From Paenibacillus sp. (GTDB taxonomy: Bacteria > Bacillota > Bacilli > Paenibacillales > Paenibacillaceae), in assembly GCA_031254035.1 (NCBI GenBank), contig JAIRVF010000053.1, positions 62,001 to 126,000 of the forward strand: a stretch of DNA of 64,000 nucleotides. Reading direction: 5' to 3'. The notes beneath the pieces were generated by a model that saw nothing but the letters and a program-made list of their open reading frames with translations, was not told where the DNA came from and did not search any database. Positions 1-7,172 of this stretch are shown here, piece after piece (within the stretch, counting starts at the first letter, position 1; each line of letters starts with the position of its first letter). A program made the position numbers and the translations under genes.

Positions 1-2
1 CG

Positions 3-89
3 CAGGTTCCGATTTACCAAATTACGGAGCTGAAACAATCGCTAGAAGACGAATTTTTGAAATGGACAGGAGGAAACCGCATTGCGTAG
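3..89 (+). CDS. ABC transporter ATP-binding protein, C-terminal end (partial)
   Basis: Only the last 28 codons lie in the window. The frame is open from the left edge and stops at TAG 87-89. The tail reads ELKQSLEDEFLKWTGG, which resembles the last residues of ATPases of ABC-2 type exporters (family knowledge); no Walker motif is visible. The stop overlaps the TTG start of the next gene by 8 bases, which suggests translational coupling, and that gene encodes a matching permease. Identification rests on this short tail plus context. Confidence 0.7.
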   Translation, partial: QVPIYQITELKQSLEDEFLKWTGGNRIA

Positions 90-831
90 TTTTATGAATC
101 TTATCATTAATGAATGGCTGAAAATGTCCAAGAAACGCAGCTTTTTTATTCCATATGCGATCATCGCCGTGATTTCAGTGACGATTGCCTGGGTTATCAA
201 GCGTTGGGGCGGGGAAATGGATATGTCCGTTTACGGTTATACGACCTTAATGTCCAGCATCGCAGGTTTTGGCAAGTTTGCGGCTATGCTTGCAATCATT
301 TTTACAGCCGGTATCGTATCCAAAGAGCATAGTCAAGGAACGATTAAATTTTTGCTGATCCGTGGACAGAGCCGCGTGAAAATACTCGCATCGAAATATG
401 TGGTTGCGCTACTGTTTACTTTATCGCTGGTTGTTTGGCTGAATGTAACGTGTTTCGCTTCAGGAGCATTATTTTTAGGAATAAAGCAATCATCGGGTGT
501 ATGGAACAACTTGCTAATCGCGGCGGGAAGTTCGCTTGTGTACAGCATTGTTTATATGACGCTGGCGTTTATGATGGGCGTGCTGACACGTTCGTCAGGC
601 GCGGCGATGGGTCTCGGCATGACGAGTGTCGTACTGAGCAGTATTGTCATTCCAAAAAGCTTTTACAAATATGTGTTGTTCCCAAACGTGGATTTGTCGG
701 TATACAGTCACGGGGGCCAGCCACCGATCGAAGGGATGACGCTTCCATTTTCGATCGCGGTCTTGGCGGTTTATATTGTCTTGTTTCTTGGCGCCAGCTT
801 TGTTACGTTTAAGAGACGTGATATAGCCTAA
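82..831 (+). CDS. ABC-2 type transporter permease
   Basis: A 249-residue membrane protein, likely the membrane subunit of the exporter whose ATPase ends just upstream. Hydrophobic segments are visible near residues 20-40, 60-80, 105-130, 145-165, 170-190 and 220-243, the six-helix pattern of ABC-2 permeases. The chosen start is TTG at 82, with AGGAGG at 68-73 placed eight bases before it; it overlaps the upstream stop. The cytoplasmic loop with KEHSQGTIKFLL after the second helix is typical of the family. The substrate cannot be read from sequence; lipid, peptide or antibiotic export are all possible. Confidence 0.85.
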   Translation: MRSFMNLIINEWLKMSKKRSFFIPYAIIAVISVTIAWVIKRWGGEMDMSVYGYTTLMSSIAGFGKFAAMLAIIFTAGIVSKEHSQGTIKFLLIRGQSRVKILASKYVVALLFTLSLVVWLNVTCFASGALFLGIKQSSGVWNNLLIAAGSSLVYSIVYMTLAFMMGVLTRSSGAAMGLGMTSVVLSSIVIPKSFYKYVLFPNVDLSVYSHGGQPPIEGMTLPFSIAVLAVYIVLFLGASFVTFKRRDIA

Positions 832-874
832 TGCAGCCAAGGGGCAAAGCTGACGGCGAAAGGAGTCTAGCCAT

Positions 875-1297
875 TTGAGCATCGAATTTGACAACAACTT
901 GCCGATCTATCTCCAAATTATGAATCATATCAAAAGACAGATCGTATCTGGTCTGCTTCAGCCCGGCGATAAAATTCCGTCCGTAAGGGAGCTTGCGGCG
1001 GAAATGCAAATTAACCCGAACACGATCCAGCGGACGTTTCAGGAGCTGGAACGCGAGGAAGTCGTGGAAACAAAGCGTGGGCTGGGACGATATGTGACAA
1101 GTGAGGGATCCAAAATTATGGCGATTAAAAAGGAAATGGCCGGAGATTTGCTTCATCAGTTTATTCATGGCATGCAGGAGCTTGGATTTAAAAATAAAGA
1201 TATCGTCTCTATCGTCAAGGAAGCGGTGGCGGCTGAAACTGAAAGCAGCTCGAACCAGAAGGGGGGGCAACTGGATGGAAACAATACTGAAGGTTAA
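875..1297 (+). CDS. GntR-family regulator, YtrA type
   Basis: A 140-residue DNA-binding regulator. Residues 10-75 form the GntR winged helix (PIYLQIMNHIKRQIVSG, then PSVRELAAEMQINPNTIQRTF). The C-terminal part is short, only about 60 residues, as in the YtrA subgroup, which lacks a large ligand domain. YtrA-type regulators are known to repress the ABC transporter operons they belong to. Here the gene overlaps the next ATPase gene by 23 bases, so it is probably the autoregulatory first gene of a three-gene operon. Start is TTG at 875 behind AAAGGAG at 859-865. The inducer is unknown; cell-envelope antibiotics are typical for the group. Confidence 0.88.
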   Translation: MSIEFDNNLPIYLQIMNHIKRQIVSGLLQPGDKIPSVRELAAEMQINPNTIQRTFQELEREEVVETKRGLGRYVTSEGSKIMAIKKEMAGDLLHQFIHGMQELGFKNKDIVSIVKEAVAAETESSSNQKGGQLDGNNTEG

Positions 1298-1973
1298 CGC
1301 CCTGTCTAAAAAATACAGATTCAAGCAGGCGCTGAACCAGGTAAGTCTTGAGATCGGACCGGGCAAAATCATCGGTCTGCTTGGCTCGAACGGAAGTGGC
1401 AAAAGCACGATGATGCAAATCATCGCAGGGCTCACTCCCGCAACGGCTGGAGAGATCTTGGTCATGGGAAAACCGGTTGGAATAGAAACGAAAAGTCTCA
1501 TTTCCTATATGCCCGACCGTCCGATGACCGAGAGCTGGATGAAGGTGAAGGACGCCGTCGCCTTTTATAAGGACTTTTATGCGGATTTTGATATTGAAAA
1601 AGCGCGCGAAATGCTGGATTTTATGAATTTGGATGAAAAGAGCGCGGTTAGCACATTGTCTAAGGGCATGAATGAACGTCTTCAGTTGACCTTGGCGCTT
1701 TCACGCAAAGTTAATCTGTACTTGCTAGATGAGCCGATTGCCGGGGTGGACCCCGTAGCCCGGGGCAAAATTCTGGATGCCATTGTTCGCTTTTATAGTG
1801 AGGATAGCAGTCTCATCATTTGCACCCATCTGGTTCGGGATATGGAGCGGATCTTCGATGAAGTCATGTTTTTGAACAATGGAAGTATCGTGCTGCACGA
1901 AGAAGTGGAAAACCTCCGCATAAAGCACGGAAGGAGCGTCGACGAGATGTTTAGAGAGGTGTTCGGCGAATGA
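1275..1973 (+). CDS. ABC transporter ATP-binding protein
   Basis: A 232-residue ABC ATPase. Walker A is GSNGSGKST near residues 37-45, Walker B is LYLLDEPIAGVD, and the switch histidine follows in ICTH. The signature motif reads LSKGM rather than LSGGQ, a common variant in ABC-2 exporter ATPases. The frame is open further upstream, but ATG 1275 is chosen because a purine-rich site (AAGGGGGGG) precedes it and the homologous protein begins with METILKV. It lies inside the end of the GntR gene and overlaps the permease gene by 4 bases (ATGA). It should energise the permease encoded next. Confidence 0.88.
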   Translation: METILKVNALSKKYRFKQALNQVSLEIGPGKIIGLLGSNGSGKSTMMQIIAGLTPATAGEILVMGKPVGIETKSLISYMPDRPMTESWMKVKDAVAFYKDFYADFDIEKAREMLDFMNLDEKSAVSTLSKGMNERLQLTLALSRKVNLYLLDEPIAGVDPVARGKILDAIVRFYSEDSSLIICTHLVRDMERIFDEVMFLNNGSIVLHEEVENLRIKHGRSVDEMFREVFGE

Positions 1974-2737
1974 TTAAGCTGATTAAATACGATCTGAGAC
2001 GTAACGCGAATCTTTTGCTGGCGGTTATGACTGTGCTAATCCTTGCGGAGTTGGTGTTGGTGTTCTGGTCTTCGGGAACGCTCGAGGCTAGGATGGGATT
2101 TGCCTTTGTATTTTTCATTTTAGCTGTCGCCATCTTCATAAGGCACAATCTGAATGTATTCTATTATAACATCTATTCGGTGAGCCGAAGGCTTCTTCCG
2201 GTCAACACTTTGTCCTACGTTTGGGCATCGCTTGTGTACGGACTGCTGAATAATTTGGTACTGTTACTAGTTGGAGCAGGTTTCGGCCTACATTGGTTAA
2301 ATAAATTTGGTGAAAATTTTGTCTATAAGGCCGATGGCAAGTTTGGGAATGTTTTTTTGACTCTCTCGGTGTACGGTTGGGCGGAGCTTATATTGGGGTT
2401 TATTTTTTCGCTCGTATTTGGATACCTGTTTTTGTACATGATCATCGCTTTAGCGCGCGGCATTACGAAAAAAGGTGTATTTTGGGTCGGATTCCTCCTG
2501 TTTCTGATCCTATCATATGCGATTGATTGGGTTGATAATTTCCTGTTTGCTCAAAGATCATCTCAGATGTTCAATATGGTAAACTTTCATTTTGAACCGA
2601 CAAATGCGCGGTTTAGGTATGATCCGACAACCATAAATATGAGCTCGGTTGGATCGATCGTATTTCACATTTTGCTCTGCATCGTATTTCTTTTTGTCAT
2701 CAAGTGGTGTGTGGAGAAGAGAATTGAAGCCAAATGA
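1970..2737 (+). CDS. ABC transporter permease, membrane protein
   Basis: A 255-residue protein with hydrophobic segments near 12-30, 40-58, 85-110, 140-170, 180-200 and 225-248. It starts at ATG 1970, which overlaps the ATPase stop (ATGA), so it is the last gene of the GntR-ATPase-permease operon. No clear family motif is visible beyond the membrane topology; assignment as permease rests on topology and gene order. The substrate is unknown. It differs from the permease at 82 and is not an obvious duplicate. Confidence 0.75.
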   Translation: MIKLIKYDLRRNANLLLAVMTVLILAELVLVFWSSGTLEARMGFAFVFFILAVAIFIRHNLNVFYYNIYSVSRRLLPVNTLSYVWASLVYGLLNNLVLLLVGAGFGLHWLNKFGENFVYKADGKFGNVFLTLSVYGWAELILGFIFSLVFGYLFLYMIIALARGITKKGVFWVGFLLFLILSYAIDWVDNFLFAQRSSQMFNMVNFHFEPTNARFRYDPTTINMSSVGSIVFHILLCIVFLFVIKWCVEKRIEAK

Positions 2738-2776
2738 GCACTTGTAAGTTAAAGCCTGCTCTGGTCCTCGTGAAGC

Positions 2777-2893
2777 GCACCCCCTAGAATAGACATTGGA
2801 AACCTTCCTTTGATTATTCTGATGAATTGAATGCACCCCTTAGAATAGACATTGGAAAAACCCCCTAGGTGATCCGATGGATTCTAAGGGGTG
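2777..2893. repeat. Direct and inverted repeat remnant, possible insertion-sequence ends
   Basis: A 26-base unit (GCACCCC..TAGAATAGACATTGGAAA) occurs at 2777-2802 and again at 2833-2858 with one mismatch. The first 13 bases of the second copy (CACCCCTTAGAAT, 2834-2846) are perfectly inverted at 2881-2893 and followed by TTTTGTT. The inverted pair can act as the terminator of the upstream ABC operon. The repeated unit also looks like the end of a mobile element that has lost its middle; this is inference. Confidence 0.6.
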
Positions 2894-3215
2894 TTTTGTT
2901 AAGATGAAAGAATTATAAGTTATCAGCGAGAACAAAGGCTTTCTCAAAAAAAATGGAGTTTTATTTTTTTAGCAGAATCCTTAATTGCCAAACTGGAGAA
3001 AAGTGGACTAAGAGCAATGGAGAGAAACCCGCATCAGATCAGTCTTTCCAGCCCTTTGCAGCCGCTTGCAAACCCCGTCCTTAGCCGGGTACAATGGGAT
3101 TAAAATATGGGACGAAAGTTGACCTTCGCATTTATTTTATGAACGGGAAACTAGAACCTCCGGCTCAGCAGCTTTTATTTTTGATGTACGGGAGACAGAA
3201 AGGGGACGGAAAGCA

Positions 3216-4076
3216 TTGCCACACATGCAGGAAATGGGGAAAACACTGCTCAGCATCCGCAGTCATTTTAACGGACTGACGAAGACGGAGCGAAAGGTAG
3301 CGTTATATATTTTAGAAAATGCCCAAGATTTGATCTATGACTCGGTAACGGAGCTCGCGGAAAAAGCGGATGTCGGGGAGACGACCGTGCTGCGTTTTTG
3401 CCGCAAAATGAAGTTTCAGGGTTTTCAGGATTTCAAGCTTTCTTTGGCTCAGGATTTGGTGAAACCAACTGACCATATCCATGAGGAAATAGCGGAGGAT
3501 GATGATCCGCTTACGCTCAGCCAAAAAATTATCGGCACGCATCTGCGAACACTGGAACAAACGCGCGAGTTGATGAGCGGAGAGCAGCTGACTCGGGCGA
3601 TCGACCTGCTGACAGCGGCTAACAACATCCATTTCTTTGGTGTGGGTTCCTCGGGATTAACTGCAGCGCAGGGGGCGCATAGCTTTGCGAGAATCGGCAA
3701 AAATAGCCTGGCGGCCACGGATACCCATTTTCAGGCCATGCAGGCTTCACTAATGACGAAGGGCGATGCAGCTGTCGGACTTTCGATTTCGGGCAGTTCG
3801 AAGGATACGATCGATAATCTGACCATCGCCAAAAAAGCGGGTGCCCACATTATCGCCATCACGAGCAATGCCCGCTCGCCGATTACCAAAATAGCGGATA
3901 TCGTACTCATAGTGGTAGGCAGGGAAAATCCGCTGCAGGGCAGCTCTCTGGCGGCTAAAATGTCGCAGCTGGCGATCATCGATATTTTGAATGTGGCCGT
4001 GTCGCTGAAAATCAAAGAAGAAGCGATCAAATACAGGGAAATTACTGCCAAAGCGACTTCAGACAAGCTGTACTAA
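3216..4076 (+). CDS. MurR/RpiR-family transcriptional regulator
   Basis: A 286-residue sugar-phosphate-responsive regulator. The N-terminal RpiR helix-turn-helix spans residues 1-77 (LTKTERKVALYILENA, then VTELAEKADVGETTVLRFCRKMKFQGFQDFK). The SIS sugar-isomerase domain spans about 110-265, with the phosphosugar loop GVGSSG and the later GLSISGSSKDT. Family members control amino sugar or pentose use. Start is TTG 3216 behind AAAGGGGACGG; ATG codons at residues 4 and 7 are alternatives. The target is not evident, because the neighbours are a DNA glycosylase and broken genes, so it may act elsewhere. Confidence 0.9.
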   Translation: MPHMQEMGKTLLSIRSHFNGLTKTERKVALYILENAQDLIYDSVTELAEKADVGETTVLRFCRKMKFQGFQDFKLSLAQDLVKPTDHIHEEIAEDDDPLTLSQKIIGTHLRTLEQTRELMSGEQLTRAIDLLTAANNIHFFGVGSSGLTAAQGAHSFARIGKNSLAATDTHFQAMQASLMTKGDAAVGLSISGSSKDTIDNLTIAKKAGAHIIAITSNARSPITKIADIVLIVVGRENPLQGSSLAAKMSQLAIIDILNVAVSLKIKEEAIKYREITAKATSDKLY

Positions 4077-4153
4077 TATCCGGCTGCTTCACCTGTACAA
4101 TCATTGGTGCAGCTTAGATAGATCAAGTCGCAAGTAAAAGGAAGGTGGATAGG

Positions 4154-4669
4154 ATGTCGGTGTCGGAAATACCAGATCATCTAGATTATGGGCTTTCCAT
4201 CTTGTTTATCGGCTTTAATCCCAGCTTGAGGTCTGGAGAGACCGGTCATCATTACGCCAATCCGCGCAATAATTTTTACCGCATTCTGCATCGCGCTGGA
4301 CTGACACCACGGCTGTATGATGCTTCGGAAGATCGGGAGCTGTTGAAGCTGGGGTATGGGTTTACCAATATCGTGGCGCGGCCAACGCGTGGGATCGATG
4401 ATATCGACCGCAGCGAATATGCGGAAGGAAGAGAAATTCTACGTGCGAAGCTGGCAGAGTATCGGCCGCAGATCGCCTGCTTCGTCGGCAAGGGTGTCTA
4501 TACCCAATATAGCCAAAAAAGCAAACTAGACTGGGGGTTTCAGAAGGAACCGGTAATCACCGAGATTCATGAGTTTGTTGCCCCATCGTCGAGTGGTTTG
4601 GTGCGGATGCCGATGGATGAGATTATAGCGATTTACCGTCAGTTGGCAGAGTATACCCGCGGAACATGA
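4154..4669 (+). CDS. mug: Mismatch-specific uracil-DNA glycosylase (Mug family)
   Basis: A 171-residue base-excision repair enzyme that removes uracil or thymine from G:U and G:T mispairs. Motif 1 is seen as FIGFNPSLRSGETG near residues 18-31, with the catalytic-position Asn of the GxNP motif. The second conserved element is PSSSGLVRM near the C-terminus, and YANPRNNFYRIL matches the family. An in-frame GTG exists at 4145, but ATG 4154 is preferred because AAGGAAGG lies directly upstream at normal spacing. Monocistronic, ending before the terminator at 4764. Confidence 0.88.
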   Translation: MSVSEIPDHLDYGLSILFIGFNPSLRSGETGHHYANPRNNFYRILHRAGLTPRLYDASEDRELLKLGYGFTNIVARPTRGIDDIDRSEYAEGREILRAKLAEYRPQIACFVGKGVYTQYSQKSKLDWGFQKEPVITEIHEFVAPSSSGLVRMPMDEIIAIYRQLAEYTRGT

Positions 4670-4763
4670 GGAGTACAGGAATGATGTGCTCATATCGGGA
4701 GAACAAAATAATGGGCAGCGAATAGCAGAAATGTAAGTAATAAAAAAGGGAATAATAGAATTC

Positions 4764-4799
4764 AAAAGCGAGGTCGGATAATAATCCGGTCTCGCTTTT
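4764..4799. terminator. Intrinsic terminator after mug
   Basis: AAAAGCGAG (4764-4772) pairs with CTCGCTTTT (4791-4799); inside, GTCGGA pairs with TCCGGT using two G-U pairs. A short loop and the T-run make it a likely terminator, usable in both directions. Confidence 0.85.
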
Positions 4800-4883
4800 A
4801 TATGTAGATGTTTTGAATCAAGTATGCTGCCCATTTCAACGGTCTCGACTTTCTTTCTCAATGAAAATTTGGGGCATAATTAT

Positions 4884-5298
4884 GATAAGATACGGAAGTG
4901 AAGCATATTTTTTAGATTATGCACAAAAAGCGCGCAATCTTGTTAACGCACCTTTAGTTGTAACCGGTGGATTTCGCTCGGAAGAAGGAATGAATGAAGC
5001 AATTGATAGTGGTGCTGTAGATATGGTTGGCATCGGTAAACCTTTTGCTCTTAACCCCGACTTACCAAATGAGATTATAAATGGAACGAACGAAACTATT
5101 GCAATGAAGCCAATCCGTACAGGTGTTAAAGCACTTGATAAAAAAATATCTTCTATGTTAGAGCTTGTATGGTATGAGCAGCAATTTAAATTAATGGGCA
5201 AAGGAAAAGAACCTAATCGAAATCACGGTGTCTGGAAAACAGTTTTCCAAATGTTAAAGGACAATGGAACAGCTGCCTTCCAAAAACGCCGAGCTTAA
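4884..5298 (+). pseudogene. Old Yellow Enzyme / NADH:flavin oxidoreductase, C-terminal fragment
   Basis: The frame encodes only the last third of a flavin-dependent ene-reductase: EAYFLDYAQKARN, then PLVVTGGFRSEEGM and VGIGKPFALNPDL, which is the phosphate-binding end of the FMN barrel. The family is about 350-400 residues long; the N-terminal two thirds, including the start of the barrel and the catalytic His/Asn pair, are missing. There is no convincing ribosome binding site. Codons are AT-richer than in neighbours, hinting at a different history. Most likely a truncated, dead gene. Confidence 0.8.
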
Positions 5299-5411
5299 AA
5301 CTCCAGCAGTGGGTTGGCATTTCTGTTCTCTTCCGTGCCTTTAGGTTCAGATATGATGTCTGGCCGCATACGATTAGGTGTAGAAACCTGCAAGTATGGG
5401 AGGCCGCCCTG

Positions 5412-6194
5412 ATGTCTGTGCACGATCATCCGATTCAAATAGCCAAACGGTATTTGCCGAAAGAAGCCACACTGGTAAACATCGATAGTCCTGTGCCTCA
5501 TCCAGCCGTTTATGCTGCCGATATCACCGGGGACGGAATCCCTGAAATCATGGCGGTTTACAAGTTTAATAACGAGCTTTATTTAATGGTGCTCGTCTAT
5601 CGGCATGGTCGCTATGAGGTTGCATCTCGGATCAAGGGACCGGGATATAACGTTACGTATATGGCTGCAATGCCTATAATAAAATCTGGCATAAATAACC
5701 TGGTTATTGGTTGGCAGATTGGTTCCATTTGGTCGAAGTTGTCCGTCTATGCCTGGATGGCGGCAGGATTAGTTGATGTTGCCCCGGATGATATGAGCTA
5801 CAGTCGCATTCATATCGAGGATATGCCAGGCCCTGGCGGACGGGATGGTCTGGCTGAAATTGCTCTGTGGATACACGATACGGGAAATGCTTATCGGGTC
5901 GAGGTGGTAAGGTGGAACCAAGGTGCTTTTGTGCCTGCACCGGAAGTGTACCCTTACTATTTTCCAGTTGTCGTGCGATATTATGAAAAGCTCACAAAGG
6001 AGCATCCGGATTATGACTTCTATTGGTATTACCTCGCCGACGCTCAGTACAAGGCCGTGAATCCGGAAGCCGCGCTGGTGTCGGTACGCCGGGCGCTTGC
6101 TTTACCGAATCCCTATCCGTCCCGGGAAACGCTGCTCGATTTGGAACGGAAGATTAAACAATCACTTGAAGGAAGCGGAAGATTCGATAGCTAA
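5412..6194 (+). CDS. Hypothetical protein with FG-GAP/VCBS-like motif and TPR-like tail
   Basis: A 260-residue protein of unknown function with no signal peptide or membrane helix. Residues 36-47 (ADITGDGIPEIM) match the calcium-binding loop of FG-GAP/VCBS repeats, and a second region (GGRDGLAEIALW) is a weaker copy, so the first 170 residues may be a small beta-propeller-like domain. Residues 195-250 (PDYDFYWYYLADAQYKA, AALVSVRRAL) look like a TPR helix pair. Start ATG 5412 has GGGAGG upstream. It stands alone before the terminator at 6241. I would not name a function. Confidence 0.75.
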   Translation: MSVHDHPIQIAKRYLPKEATLVNIDSPVPHPAVYAADITGDGIPEIMAVYKFNNELYLMVLVYRHGRYEVASRIKGPGYNVTYMAAMPIIKSGINNLVIGWQIGSIWSKLSVYAWMAAGLVDVAPDDMSYSRIHIEDMPGPGGRDGLAEIALWIHDTGNAYRVEVVRWNQGAFVPAPEVYPYYFPVVVRYYEKLTKEHPDYDFYWYYLADAQYKAVNPEAALVSVRRALALPNPYPSRETLLDLERKIKQSLEGSGRFDS

Positions 6195-6240
6195 CTGGTT
6201 TATAAAAATAGGCCAGCCCCGATCTCCGGCGGGCCTATAT

Positions 6241-6278
6241 ATACAAAAAAGCTGCCCCTTGGGACAGCTTTTTTGTAT
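6241..6278. terminator. Bidirectional terminator between convergent genes
   Basis: ATACAAAAAAGCTG (6241-6254) is perfectly complementary to CAGCTTTTTTGTAT (6265-6278). It lies between the plus-strand gene ending at 6194 and qoxD ending at 6293 on the minus strand, so it can serve both. Confidence 0.92.
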
Positions 6279-6292
6279 ATTATTTAACCTTA

Positions 6293-6574
6293 TTAATATC
6301 CCCAGATCATCGCAAAGAGTGTTCCGAAGATCGTAACGAGGCCAACAAAGGCGGCATAAGCGACGTTCAAGTACAGCGACTTTTTCGATTCTGTTTCGCC
6401 GATATGCATGAACAGGACCAACTGAAGCGATGCCTGCAGTATGGCGCTGATGATCAGGATGACCATTGCAGCTGTAAACGTAAGATCCCAGTAAATAACG
6501 CCAAGTGCCACAAGTGAAAGGACTAGCGAGAAGATATATCCCATCACGTGACGTATCGGGAATAATCGTGCCAT
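6293..6574 (-). CDS. qoxD: Cytochrome aa3 quinol oxidase subunit IV
   Basis: A 93-residue membrane protein with three hydrophobic helices (about 10-30, 37-57, 70-90). The sequence LILISAILQASLQLVLFMHI-type segment with LVLFMHIGE is characteristic of bacterial subunit IV (CyoD/QoxD/CtaF family), which helps assemble the oxidase and has no cofactor. It starts at ATG 6574, one base after the qoxC stop, and is the last gene of qoxABCD. The quinol rather than cytochrome c assignment comes from subunit II (qoxA), which lacks a CuA site. Confidence 0.92.
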   Translation of the reverse strand: MARLFPIRHVMGYIFSLVLSLVALGVIYWDLTFTAAMVILIISAILQASLQLVLFMHIGETESKKSLYLNVAYAAFVGLVTIFGTLFAMIWGY

Positions 6575-6575
6575 T

Positions 6576-7172
6576 TTACATCAATCCTTTCAGATAGACA
6601 AAGCTGAAAATGAAGATCCAGACCACATCAAGGAAGTGCCAGTACAGCGAGAAAATGAAAGATTTATTCGCTGTTTCATTCGTAAAGCCTTGTCGTTTTA
6701 CTTGCAGCAGAATAGCCGCGCCCCACAGAATACCCATGGATACGTGCAAACCGTGAGTGCCAAGAAGGACAAACAAAGTGGACAGGAAGGCACTGGTTTG
6801 CAGCGTGGCTCCTTCATGAACATAATTTACGAACTCGGTAATCTCGATGCCAAGGAAGCCAAGGCCCAACAGCAGCGTGATTCCGAAGAAAACCATCATC
6901 GGTTTTTTCAAATTTAGGCGCATGGCATGAATGCCGAGACCACAGGTAAAGCTGCTTGTCAGCAGGAGCAAAGTTTCCCAGATAACCCCGCCGATCTCAA
7001 AAATATCTTTGCCGGTTGGGCCGTTGCCCGTGCGGTTCCATAACGTAAAGTACACGGCGAACAACGTAGAGAAAAGGACAATTTCTGCACCAAGGAAAAG
7101 CCAGAATCCGAAAATTTTATTGCTGTTCTCTTCCGTTCTGTACTCTAGCGGCAGTGAGTCATTTATTTTCAT
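6576..7172 (-). CDS. qoxC: Cytochrome aa3 quinol oxidase subunit III
   Basis: A 198-residue protein with five hydrophobic helices, as in bacterial subunit III of heme-copper oxidases. Motifs include KIFGFWLFLGAEIVLFSTLF at the N-terminus and LGTHGLHVSMGILWG and YWHFLDVVWIFIF later, all typical of CyoC/QoxC. Subunit III supports proton uptake and stability. It starts at ATG 7172, overlapping the qoxB stop by 4 bases (ATGA). Confidence 0.95.
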   Translation of the reverse strand: MKINDSLPLEYRTEENSNKIFGFWLFLGAEIVLFSTLFAVYFTLWNRTGNGPTGKDIFEIGGVIWETLLLLTSSFTCGLGIHAMRLNLKKPMMVFFGITLLLGLGFLGIEITEFVNYVHEGATLQTSAFLSTLFVLLGTHGLHVSMGILWGAAILLQVKRQGFTNETANKSFIFSLYWHFLDVVWIFIFSFVYLKGLM

